Positions 18,463 to 26,587 of a stretch of 40,163 nucleotides of DNA are shown here, in pieces. The stretch is from Cytophagaceae bacterium (GTDB lineage: Bacteria > Bacteroidota > Bacteroidia > Cytophagales > Cytophagaceae): contig JANWYS010000012.1 in NCBI GenBank assembly GCA_025054875.1, positions 1-40,163 on the forward strand, written 5' to 3'. A program made the position numbers and the translations under genes. Position 1 is the stretch's first letter, and every line of letters starts with the position of its first letter. The notes beneath the pieces are model-generated. The model was not told the origin of the DNA. It ran no database searches and saw only the letters and a program-made list of their open reading frames with translations.

Positions 18463-19533
18463 ATGAAAAATCTTCTTCACACATTTTGTGCATCTACTTT
18501 ATTGCTTCTGTGCTCTTGTTCCGGAGAAAAAACAAATACTCGCTTCCCTGATATTCACAACAAACCGGATACAAAAGTTCAACTTTCTTACCTGAATGAT
18601 GAACTTTTGAAATACCCCGAAAATGACGAATTGTATTATAAAAGAGCTACTCTATACTTCAATATGGGATACTTGAGAGAGGCAAAAGAAGACATCACAA
18701 CTGCACTGGAGAAAAACCAACATGCCCCCGAATATTCACTTTTGCATGCGCAGGTTTTGTATGCTATGTCAGAATATCCTAAGGCATTACAAGCAGTAGA
18801 AAAATCTTTGCAACTCGGTGAAAATACCGTGGAAGCCTACTTGCTCGCCGCTCAAATACATTTTGCGCTGAACGACACTTTGCAAACCAGAAAATATATA
18901 ACCCTTGCGCAAAACCTCACAGATAACCATGCCGCCATTTACTACCTGCTTGGGTGCATCAGGCTCATGGCGAAAGATACCTCTGCCGCACTAACACTGT
19001 TGAGAAAATCATCGCTGATGGACAAACGTATGCCCGCACCTCTCATTGAACTGGCTCATATTTATGCACGACAAAAAAAATATGATTCCGCAATGTTTTA
19101 TATTATAAAAACCAAAGAACTTCGATATCCCAATGCAAAAACCGAGTATACACTAGGAACAATATTAGAAAACAACAAAATGTATGAAAGTGCGGAGTAT
19201 TGCTATTGGCAAGCCATAAAGTACGATACGAATTTTTATGAGCCCATGTTAAAAATCGCTCAACTGAAAATGGCGCAACAAAAATATCCGGAAGCTGAAA
19301 AATGGCTCAAGCAGTATGTTAGAAAAAACACCAACGATCCGGTAGCCTACCGGGCTTTGGCAAATATTTGTTCCCTATCCGGAAAAGATACAGCAGCAAT
19401 TCCCTACTATGAAAAATTAACGAAGTTAGATTCTACTGATCGCACATCGCAAATCGCACTTCAAAGGCTATACAGATTGAAACAAATACAACCTGCCACT
19501 ACCATACAAATCACCCATAACGAAGTCAAATGA
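18463..19533 (+). CDS. TPR-repeat lipoprotein
   Basis: A 356-aa exported lipoprotein made almost wholly of tetratricopeptide repeats, a scaffold for protein contacts in the cell envelope. The ATG at 18463 opens a signal peptide (MKNLLHTFCASTLLLLCSC) with lipid-attached Cys19 most likely; an in-frame TTG at 18415 is rejected. TPR units are recognisable at, for example, NDELYYKRATLYFNMGYLREA, PEYSLLHAQVLYAMSEYPKA, AAIYYLLGCIRLMAKDTSA, KTEYTLGTILENNKMYESA and EPMLKIAQLKMAQQKYPEA. The C-terminus is a short hydrophilic tail. No partner is evident nearby. The repeat fold and lipidation are visible; function is unknown. Confidence 0.88.
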   Translation: MKNLLHTFCASTLLLLCSCSGEKTNTRFPDIHNKPDTKVQLSYLNDELLKYPENDELYYKRATLYFNMGYLREAKEDITTALEKNQHAPEYSLLHAQVLYAMSEYPKALQAVEKSLQLGENTVEAYLLAAQIHFALNDTLQTRKYITLAQNLTDNHAAIYYLLGCIRLMAKDTSAALTLLRKSSLMDKRMPAPLIELAHIYARQKKYDSAMFYIIKTKELRYPNAKTEYTLGTILENNKMYESAEYCYWQAIKYDTNFYEPMLKIAQLKMAQQKYPEAEKWLKQYVRKNTNDPVAYRALANICSLSGKDTAAIPYYEKLTKLDSTDRTSQIALQRLYRLKQIQPATTIQITHNEVK

Positions 19534-19746
19534 TGAAGCCCTTCCTTGTTTAATAACCACGTTCAGTGTCGGGCATACAAATCAGTTTTCATAAAGTGGT
19601 GTTTCCTTACGGTTATTACAATTATAGAAGTGCCAGATACGCCCTTCAATTTGATTGGCAATGATTCATACTGCTTTAGAAGTTCGAGATTTTGATTACC
19701 TCAATTCGGTATCAGTGGAAAATGTATTGAAACATTTTTTTATGCA

Positions 19747-20016
19747 GGGCGCGCCCCTGCGGGGCCGGGCTGTCCGCCACTCCGCTATCGCTTCGGTGCT
19801 CCGCTGAAGCTCCGCACTGGCCGTGCCGGCCATGGCTCCCATCCCTCGCGCAGGTTCTATCGAACTTTTTCAGGTTAATAAGAGAGTATAAACCTCCGAT
19901 GAGGTCTGACATCTCTCTTCTAAAATGCAGCGGTTTGCCCAAATCTTTTAGAAAAGATAAAGACTACCCAATCGTCGTGTGCTGAATGATCTCATTCCTA
20001 TGCGTAATCCGGATTA
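19747..20016 (+). repeat. GC-rich dispersed element, copy C (shortest)
   Basis: This lies in the gene-free stretch 19534-20130. The head at 19747-19861 is over 90% identical to copies A and B, with the GCGCG/CGCGC closing ends and the TGGCC/GGCCA stem. The tail is truncated. It keeps GCGGTTTGCCCAAATC and AAGACTACCCAATCG segments shared with copy A but has lost the GC hairpin. It ends at TATGCGTAATCCGGATTA (19999-20016), the same end motif as copy A. Minus-strand frames across it are repeat by-products. The segment 19534-19746 shows nothing else. Confidence 0.8.
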
Positions 20017-20072
20017 AAAATGTACTGACAACTTAAACCCTCAAATTTTAACGTAAAATGTTTGATAATTAA

Positions 20073-20105
20073 TTTGTTTAAATGTATAAATTACAATTAT
20101 ATTTG
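20073..20105 (+). promoter_or_regulatory. Promoter of the glycosidase operon
   Basis: TTTG at 20073-20076 and TATATTTG at 20098-20105 match the Bacteroidota -33 and -7 (TAnnTTTG) boxes with a 21-base spacer. The -7 box ends 25 bases before the GH9 ATG, in a very AT-rich segment. Confidence 0.7.
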
Positions 20106-20130
20106 TATAAAGTTATAATTATTCTTTAAC

Positions 20131-22524
20131 ATGTACATTAGTAACAACATTAGGGGCATATCTAAAATCACAAGTATATTAGCTTTATTTGTTTGTAGCT
20201 TCGTAGTAATAATAAGTAACATTCATGCTGAAAAAATTGCAATAAAAAACATTGGTCTGGTAAGCGAGGACATACTTTGTCTTACGATAGAGGAGGGGGT
20301 TTACATACCGGGTGAATTTGTTCCCTACGTGAAAAAAGAGGGGGATGTGATTGAAAAACTTCCAGATGTAACGTGGTTAATCAGAAACAACGAAAAGGTA
20401 GGATTCCTCGCAGGGCCTAATCAAGAGTATTTTCGTGGTTATGATAGGGTAGTGGGAGACAGACTAAACGAAAGTGAGGTTTCAAAAGCATCAAATTATC
20501 TTTTTTATCAAAAATCAGGAGATAAATTCATTGGTATCGAAAATCCTGTTGCTATCTACAAAAAAATAAAAATGTTAAAAATTGCACGCACAGGAGCTTG
20601 GGCATTTGATTGCCCACGTAGGTTTTACGTTTTCATCAAATTCAAAAACAAACTTTCAAAAGATAAAACATATAAGATAGAATTCAAAAATTTAAACATG
20701 GCACCGGTGGAATTTTCTCTTGTGCCGGAGAATATGAGGAGTGAAGCGGTCCATGTAAATCACTTGGGATTTGCCGTAAACTCGCCTGTCAAAATTGCCT
20801 TTTTAAGTTGTTGGATGGGAGATGGGGGACAGGTAAATTTTAAAGCAGGTACTTCATTTTATCTAATTGACGAAAAAAACCATCAAAAGGTATTCTCCGG
20901 AAGAGTAGAAATATCCAGAAAGCATACAGAGAATGAATGTGGAAACAAAAATTACAGTGGCAGAGATGTTTTTCAAATGCAGTTCAACGAATTTAACACG
21001 CCGGGTAGATACAGGGTATATGTTGAAAACATAGGGTGTTCATATCCTTTTGATATAAGTAATGATGTTTGGGAGAAAGCGTTTTTAGTATCAACTAAAG
21101 GAATCTTGAACAACAGAAGTGGAATTACTTTAGGCCCTCCATACACCGAGTTCAAAAGACCAAGGCCAATGCATCCTGAAGATGGAGTAAAAATTTGGGC
21201 CGCTTCTGAAACCGTATTTCATGGCGATGATCATGAAGGATTTTTAAGGTTAGTCAATTCAAAATTAGACTATACCGTGGACAATGCCTGGGGTGGATTG
21301 ATGGATGCAGGTGACTGGGACAGAAGAACATTTCACCTGGTAGTTTCCAGAAACTTGATAGAATTGTGTCTGTTATTTCCGGATTATTTCAATACTCTCA
21401 ATACCAACATTCCAGAGTCAAATAACGACTTACCAGACTTAATTGATGAAGCTCTCTTTAACTTAGATTGTTACAAACGAATGCAGTTGCCCGATGGGGG
21501 AGTGAGAGGAGGCATTGAATCGGCTTCCCATCCAAAATATGGAGAACCTAGTTGGCTCGAATCGCAGATTATGTTTGCGTATGCTCCAGACGTTTATTCA
21601 TCATTTGAATTTGCTGCTACAGCTGCGCGGGTAGCTTATTGGTTTTCATTAAACAATAGGGTGGAAAAATCGGAAGAATATAAAAATGCTGCTTTGAAAG
21701 CCTATACGTGGGCCGACAGTGCTTTTGCTGCTAATCCTGATTTTCATAAAAGAGAGGCAAGAGATTCTAAAAATTTGGCCGCTGCTGAATTATTCAGACT
21801 GACAGGAGAAGCCAAGTTCAATAATGCCTTTTTAGAAACAACAGTCTATAAATCTGAACAACAACTGACCAATATTTGGGAAACTTACGACCAACAGGAA
21901 GCTCCATTTGTTTATCTAATAACTCAAAGGCGTGGTAAGGATCCGAAAATACTGCAGAATTGTAAAAATAGTTTATTAAACCAAGCATATGTAACTATTG
22001 AATGTTCCTCTGTATCGGGATTTAAATGGGCAAAAAATTACTATGCCCCTATGGGCTTCAGCAATGCAAGCACCCCACAAGAAGCTCCTAATCTTTTGAG
22101 ATGTTTTTATATAACCAGAGATATTAAATACCTGAAAGCAGCTATTTTAATTTCTCAAGCCGGATTAGGCGCTAATCCTCTAAATGCCACTTACACAACC
22201 GGATTAGGGCATGATTATCCCCATTTCCCGCTACATGTAGATAGTTATGTAACAGGACAGCCTGCTCCAGCAGGAATCACAATTTACGGGCCTTTGGATC
22301 AGGCATTTTTTGAACAGGGTTGGTGGTGTAACCCCATATTTGATTCTGACCAACTCAACGTGGGTAGAATATTTGTCTATCCAAAGTTTAAGCAATGGCC
22401 ACCTTTTGAATCTTATTTTGATATGGGACTATGGAATCCATTAATGTCTGAATATACTGTCATGCAAAATCATGCTTATGTGACTTATACATGGGGATAC
22501 CTCAGTGCATATTTCAAACAATAA
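20131..22524 (+). CDS. Exported glycoside hydrolase family 9 protein (cellulase-like)
   Basis: A 797-aa enzyme, the first gene of the glycosidase operon. Residues 1 to about 33 are a signal peptide without lipobox (FVVIISNIHAEK). An N-terminal Ig-like CelD_N domain is at about 204-307 (HVNHLGFAVNSPVKIAFL...GRYRVYVENIGCSYPFDI). The (alpha/alpha)6 GH9 catalytic domain follows, with the inverting-base motif DAGDWD at 392-397. A substrate-binding region reads GANPLNATYTTGLGH...YPHFPLH. The catalytic acid is probably Glu774 in MSEYTVMQN. An extra N-terminal region (35-200) precedes the Ig-like domain. GH9 members cut beta-1,4-glucan or, in some, remove beta-linked glucosamine; the substrate is not readable. 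ATG at 20131 sits 25 bases after the -7 box. Confidence 0.88.
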   Translation: MYISNNIRGISKITSILALFVCSFVVIISNIHAEKIAIKNIGLVSEDILCLTIEEGVYIPGEFVPYVKKEGDVIEKLPDVTWLIRNNEKVGFLAGPNQEYFRGYDRVVGDRLNESEVSKASNYLFYQKSGDKFIGIENPVAIYKKIKMLKIARTGAWAFDCPRRFYVFIKFKNKLSKDKTYKIEFKNLNMAPVEFSLVPENMRSEAVHVNHLGFAVNSPVKIAFLSCWMGDGGQVNFKAGTSFYLIDEKNHQKVFSGRVEISRKHTENECGNKNYSGRDVFQMQFNEFNTPGRYRVYVENIGCSYPFDISNDVWEKAFLVSTKGILNNRSGITLGPPYTEFKRPRPMHPEDGVKIWAASETVFHGDDHEGFLRLVNSKLDYTVDNAWGGLMDAGDWDRRTFHLVVSRNLIELCLLFPDYFNTLNTNIPESNNDLPDLIDEALFNLDCYKRMQLPDGGVRGGIESASHPKYGEPSWLESQIMFAYAPDVYSSFEFAATAARVAYWFSLNNRVEKSEEYKNAALKAYTWADSAFAANPDFHKREARDSKNLAAAELFRLTGEAKFNNAFLETTVYKSEQQLTNIWETYDQQEAPFVYLITQRRGKDPKILQNCKNSLLNQAYVTIECSSVSGFKWAKNYYAPMGFSNASTPQEAPNLLRCFYITRDIKYLKAAILISQAGLGANPLNATYTTGLGHDYPHFPLHVDSYVTGQPAPAGITIYGPLDQAFFEQGWWCNPIFDSDQLNVGRIFVYPKFKQWPPFESYFDMGLWNPLMSEYTVMQNHAYVTYTWGYLSAYFKQ

Positions 22525-22536
22525 CATTCCGTGTTA

Positions 22537-24717
22537 ATGCGATTTCCCATAGTAACATCACTCTTATTTGTATCTGTATGCGTTTTAGGGCAATCTCGTG
22601 ATTTCACACAATATGTAAATCCTTTTATCGGCACGGGAGGACATGGGCACACATTCCCGGGTGCTACATCACCATTTGGGATGGTGCAAGTCAGTCCTGA
22701 TTGCCGTAAAACAGGTTGGGATTGGTGCTCCGGGTATCATTACTCTGATACCTCCATTTTAGGCTTTTCTCACACCCATCTCAGTGGCACAGGCATTGGA
22801 GATTTGGGAGATATTTTGATAATGCCATTTCAGGGTAAAGTTAATCTGGTTCCGTTTGACGAATCCTCCTCAACAAAATGTTATGCATCCAATTTTACCC
22901 ATAGCAAAGAGTACGCAAAGCCTGGATACTACAAGGTTGAACTGCTCAAACACAATATATTGGCAGAAATGACTGCCACCGCGCATACTGCCTTTCATCA
23001 ATATACCTTCAGGAACAAGTCTGACTCATCAGGTTTGGTATTAGATCTTTATCACGGACTTCAAACCTCTCACACGATTCTCTCTGAACTCAACATTGAA
23101 AGTAATACTACTGTGTCGGGATATCGTTTTTCCACAGGATGGGCTCCAGAAAGAAGAGTATATTTCGTAATTCAATTTTCAAAACCTTTTTCTGAATGTG
23201 GAATATCTCTATGGAACCAACCTCTAAGCAAAATGAAAGTAGTAAAAGGCAATAATGTAAAAACTTTTTTCAAATTTTCAACAACACATAATGAAACATT
23301 ACTAGTTAAAGTAGGGCTTTCATTTACTTCCTTACAAAAAGCTAAAGAACATTTGTTGCAAGAATTGGGAGACAAGGACTTTTCATCCATTTGTGAAGAA
23401 ACTAAATCAAAATGGAATTACTACCTGTCGAAAATTGAAATCGAAGCAAGTCAGAAAACAAAAGAGATATTTTATACCTCTCTATACCATTGTCTGATAG
23501 CACCTAATTTAATCTCAGATTTTGATTACACTTATTGGGGACCTGATTTTAACATACACAAAAGCTCTCATCCCTATTATTCAACTTTTTCTCTTTGGGA
23601 TACCTACAGAGCTTTACATCCTCTATACACCATATTGATGCCAGAGGTGGTAAAGGATTTTGTCAATTCTATGCTTTTGCATTCTAAGATATATGGTTAT
23701 TTGCCTATTTGGACTTTAGGTGGCACCGAAAATTACTGTATGATCGGAAATCATGCTGTAGCTGTAATTGTTGAAGCTATTGAAAAAGGAATAGAAGGTA
23801 TTGATATCAAAACCGCATACCAAGAGATTAAAAAGACACTCACCACAGAACACTTTAACAGTCCATGGGCTATTTACAATCAAAAAGGATACATTCCTTA
23901 TAATCACTTAGATCAATCTGTTTCCAGAACCTTAGAAATGTGTTATGATGATTGGTGTGCAGCAATGCTTGCTCGTAAATTAAGTCTTGATGAAGATTAT
24001 ACCTTCTTTTTAAACAGATCGCAAAACTATAAATTATTATTTGATACTACCTCAGGCTTTTTCAGAGCAAAAGATGAAAATGGCCACTGGAGAAAGTTTT
24101 TTGATCCTATCAAAGTAGACTACAATGGAGATTATACGGAAGCCAACGCCTGGCAATACTTATGGCATGTACTTCATGATATCCCGTCATTAATTGATAT
24201 TTCAGGTGGTGTTAAGAAATTTGAAAAAAAATTAGACTCCTTGTTTTCGCTTAGAGACACAGTAGCAGGTAACGTCCATGATATATCAGGATTAATAGGA
24301 CAATATGCACATGGCAATGAACCATGTCACCATGTACCGTATTTGTATAATTATGTTGGCTCGTTTAGCAAGACTCAAAGTACAATAAATTTGATCATAG
24401 AAAAAATGTATGATAATTCTCCTTCAGGAATTCCGGGAAATGACGATTGTGGGCAGATGTCAGCATGGTATGTTTTTAATTGTTTGGGGTTTTATCCCGT
24501 AAATCCTGTTTCGGGGTTTTATGATCTTGGTGCCCCACAAGTGGAGAAAGCTGTAATACATCTTAACAATGGTAAAAAGTTTATTATAACAACAGAAAGA
24601 AAAAACAAGAAAACTCTTTACTACAGAACTGTTTTATTAAACAACAAAAAAATTAAGTCTCCTAAGATTTCACATTCCGACATTTTAAATGGAAGTACAT
24701 TGAAATTTATTTATTGA
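22537..24717 (+). CDS. GH92 exo-alpha-mannosidase-like enzyme
   Basis: A 726-aa calcium-dependent, inverting exo-alpha-mannosidase of family GH92, the group used by Bacteroidota to trim alpha-mannose from N-glycans and yeast mannan. The ATG at 22537 is preferred over GTG two codons upstream. The signal peptide (MRFPIVTSLLFVSVCVLGQS) lacks a lipobox. Family marks: NPFIGTGGHGHTFPG (29-42), SPFGMVQVSPD, GFSHTHLSGTG, HGNEPCHHVPYLYNY, and GNDDCGQMSAWY from residue 634, which holds catalytic-region and Ca-binding acids. The C-terminal beta domain is NPVSGFYDLGAP onward. The start lies 12 bp after the GH9 stop. Linkage preference (alpha-1,2, -1,3, -1,4 or phosphomannose) cannot be set from sequence alone. 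Confidence 0.93.
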   Translation: MRFPIVTSLLFVSVCVLGQSRDFTQYVNPFIGTGGHGHTFPGATSPFGMVQVSPDCRKTGWDWCSGYHYSDTSILGFSHTHLSGTGIGDLGDILIMPFQGKVNLVPFDESSSTKCYASNFTHSKEYAKPGYYKVELLKHNILAEMTATAHTAFHQYTFRNKSDSSGLVLDLYHGLQTSHTILSELNIESNTTVSGYRFSTGWAPERRVYFVIQFSKPFSECGISLWNQPLSKMKVVKGNNVKTFFKFSTTHNETLLVKVGLSFTSLQKAKEHLLQELGDKDFSSICEETKSKWNYYLSKIEIEASQKTKEIFYTSLYHCLIAPNLISDFDYTYWGPDFNIHKSSHPYYSTFSLWDTYRALHPLYTILMPEVVKDFVNSMLLHSKIYGYLPIWTLGGTENYCMIGNHAVAVIVEAIEKGIEGIDIKTAYQEIKKTLTTEHFNSPWAIYNQKGYIPYNHLDQSVSRTLEMCYDDWCAAMLARKLSLDEDYTFFLNRSQNYKLLFDTTSGFFRAKDENGHWRKFFDPIKVDYNGDYTEANAWQYLWHVLHDIPSLIDISGGVKKFEKKLDSLFSLRDTVAGNVHDISGLIGQYAHGNEPCHHVPYLYNYVGSFSKTQSTINLIIEKMYDNSPSGIPGNDDCGQMSAWYVFNCLGFYPVNPVSGFYDLGAPQVEKAVIHLNNGKKFIITTERKNKKTLYYRTVLLNNKKIKSPKISHSDILNGSTLKFIY

Positions 24718-24735
24718 TTTTGAATTTATACGAAG

Positions 24736-26574
24736 ATGTTACCAATGAAACGTCTATTATCTATCTCTTTTTTTACATTCAGCTTTTTAAGCTTCGGACA
24801 GAGCGTAAAAACAATCACCGGACATGAGTTGATTATCGAGGGAAATTTAAAACCTTTCAAGGTAGCTATGAATGTGGAAAATGAGCGACATAATTTATCT
24901 GTAATCAGATTGAATTTGACGGCCGATGAAGAGACAATACCTCCTTCTTTCAAGGTAAAATTTTCGCATCCCAGCATAGATGTTCAAGCATTTTGGCATC
25001 CGGGAATGATATTTAAAAAAATTACTCCGAGCGGATGGGAACATAACGATGGCAAGGGCTTTTATTCCAGTGCTACTAATAATGCTCCAGTGTACAGTTT
25101 ATATAACATTGAAGGTACAAACAAAATCACATTTTCTTGTTCCGAAATTTTATATCCCGTTTTCATGCAAGCAAGCATCAATGAATATACATGTTCTTTT
25201 GACTGCTTTATTTCTTTTTTCAATTACACCACAAAACCTGTAAAACAATATGAGATAAAAATAAGAATTGATACTCGTCCTGTAAGCTATCACCAAGCCA
25301 TCAACGAAGTAGAAAAATGGTGGTATGAAATGTTTGACTTTATCCCTAACAAAGCCCCTGATGATGCCCGATTGCCATTTTACTCCACATGGTATAGCAT
25401 GCACCAAAGTGTAACATCACAAGAAGTTTTAAATCAGTGCAAGATAGCGAAAAAAGCGGGATTCAACGCTGTCATAGTGGATGACGGATGGCAAACTTAT
25501 ATACCTAATTCCTGGTACAAATATACAGGAGATTGGGAAGTAGCTATATCCAAATTCCCCAATTTCAAAGAGCATGTTCGTGAGGTACACGATCTAGGAA
25601 TGAAGTATTTGGTATGGTTTGCAGTGCCCTTTGTAGGAGATAGCAGCAAAGCATATGAAAAGTTAAAAGGCAAATTTTTGTACAGAATAGATTGGGCTTC
25701 TGCTTATGTTGTTGATCCCAGGTTTCCTGAAGTAAGAGAGCACATAATATCTATATTGGAAAAATTTGCAATAGAATATGGAATAGACGGTTTTAAATTA
25801 GATTTTGTGGATAACTTCAGACATGCTGAGATTCAAAATTTTCTAACAGGAAACGGGAGAGACTTTATATCATTAGAGGAAGCATCTGATAAATTGTTGA
25901 CAGATATAATGATAAGACTAAAAAAGATAAATCCAAACATAATGATTGAATTCAGGCAATACTATGTGGGGCCTTTGATGAAAAAATATGGCAATATGTT
26001 CAGAGCTATTGACTGTCCTAATGGAGCATTGGAAAACAGGATGAGAATAGCTGATACACGAATCTTGTCTAAAGAATCAGTTATTCACTCTGATATGCTT
26101 CTCTGGAATAAAAAAGAAAAAGTAGAGACTGCAGCCTTACAATATGAAAACGTTTTCTTTGCAGTACCTCAAATTTCCGTTAAGTTGGATAGTATACCAG
26201 AAGACCATCTAAAAATGATTAGTTTTTTGAATACGATTTGGACAGAAAACAGAGATGTTATTTTAAATGGCGATATCAAGTTCTATAACCCTGAAGAGAA
26301 CTATCCTAAAATAGAGTCACAAATAAATAAGAGGAAAGTGATTGCTTTATATAGTGATAAAATCATACATCTGAAGGATAAGTCTGATACCATGGTCATT
26401 GTTAATGCAAAATACTCAAATCATATTGTCATTGACTCAGAAATTAACAGGAAGTATGAAATGCTTGTGTATGATTGTATGGGTAATATGGAAAGAAAGA
26501 AAACATATACAATCAAAAAAGGATTGAATAAAATACAAGCTCCGGCTGCAGGAATTGTGATTTTGAGAAATTAA
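24736..26574 (+). CDS. Clan GH-D alpha-galactosidase-like (GH36-type melibiase fold)
   Basis: An exported 612-aa glycosidase; the signal peptide is MKRLLSISFFTFSFLSFGQ from the ATG at 24745, or three codons earlier at 24736. After an N-terminal beta-rich domain (25-210), the (beta/alpha)8 barrel begins with LPFYSTWYSMHQ. Barrel marks: IVDDGWQ (Asp249-Trp252), the nucleophile strand GFKLDF with Asp356, EFRQYY, and FRAIDCPNGALENR with Asp426 as probable acid/base. A C-terminal beta-sandwich ends with AAGIVILRN. The pattern is that of GH36/GH27 retaining alpha-galactosidases, but with KLDF rather than the usual KWDxN. Substrate could therefore differ (for example N-acetylgalactosamine or another alpha-linked sugar). 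It starts 18 bp after GH92. Confidence 0.8.
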   Translation: MLPMKRLLSISFFTFSFLSFGQSVKTITGHELIIEGNLKPFKVAMNVENERHNLSVIRLNLTADEETIPPSFKVKFSHPSIDVQAFWHPGMIFKKITPSGWEHNDGKGFYSSATNNAPVYSLYNIEGTNKITFSCSEILYPVFMQASINEYTCSFDCFISFFNYTTKPVKQYEIKIRIDTRPVSYHQAINEVEKWWYEMFDFIPNKAPDDARLPFYSTWYSMHQSVTSQEVLNQCKIAKKAGFNAVIVDDGWQTYIPNSWYKYTGDWEVAISKFPNFKEHVREVHDLGMKYLVWFAVPFVGDSSKAYEKLKGKFLYRIDWASAYVVDPRFPEVREHIISILEKFAIEYGIDGFKLDFVDNFRHAEIQNFLTGNGRDFISLEEASDKLLTDIMIRLKKINPNIMIEFRQYYVGPLMKKYGNMFRAIDCPNGALENRMRIADTRILSKESVIHSDMLLWNKKEKVETAALQYENVFFAVPQISVKLDSIPEDHLKMISFLNTIWTENRDVILNGDIKFYNPEENYPKIESQINKRKVIALYSDKIIHLKDKSDTMVIVNAKYSNHIVIDSEINRKYEMLVYDCMGNMERKKTYTIKKGLNKIQAPAAGIVILRN

Positions 26575-26587
26575 TTTCATTGTATTT

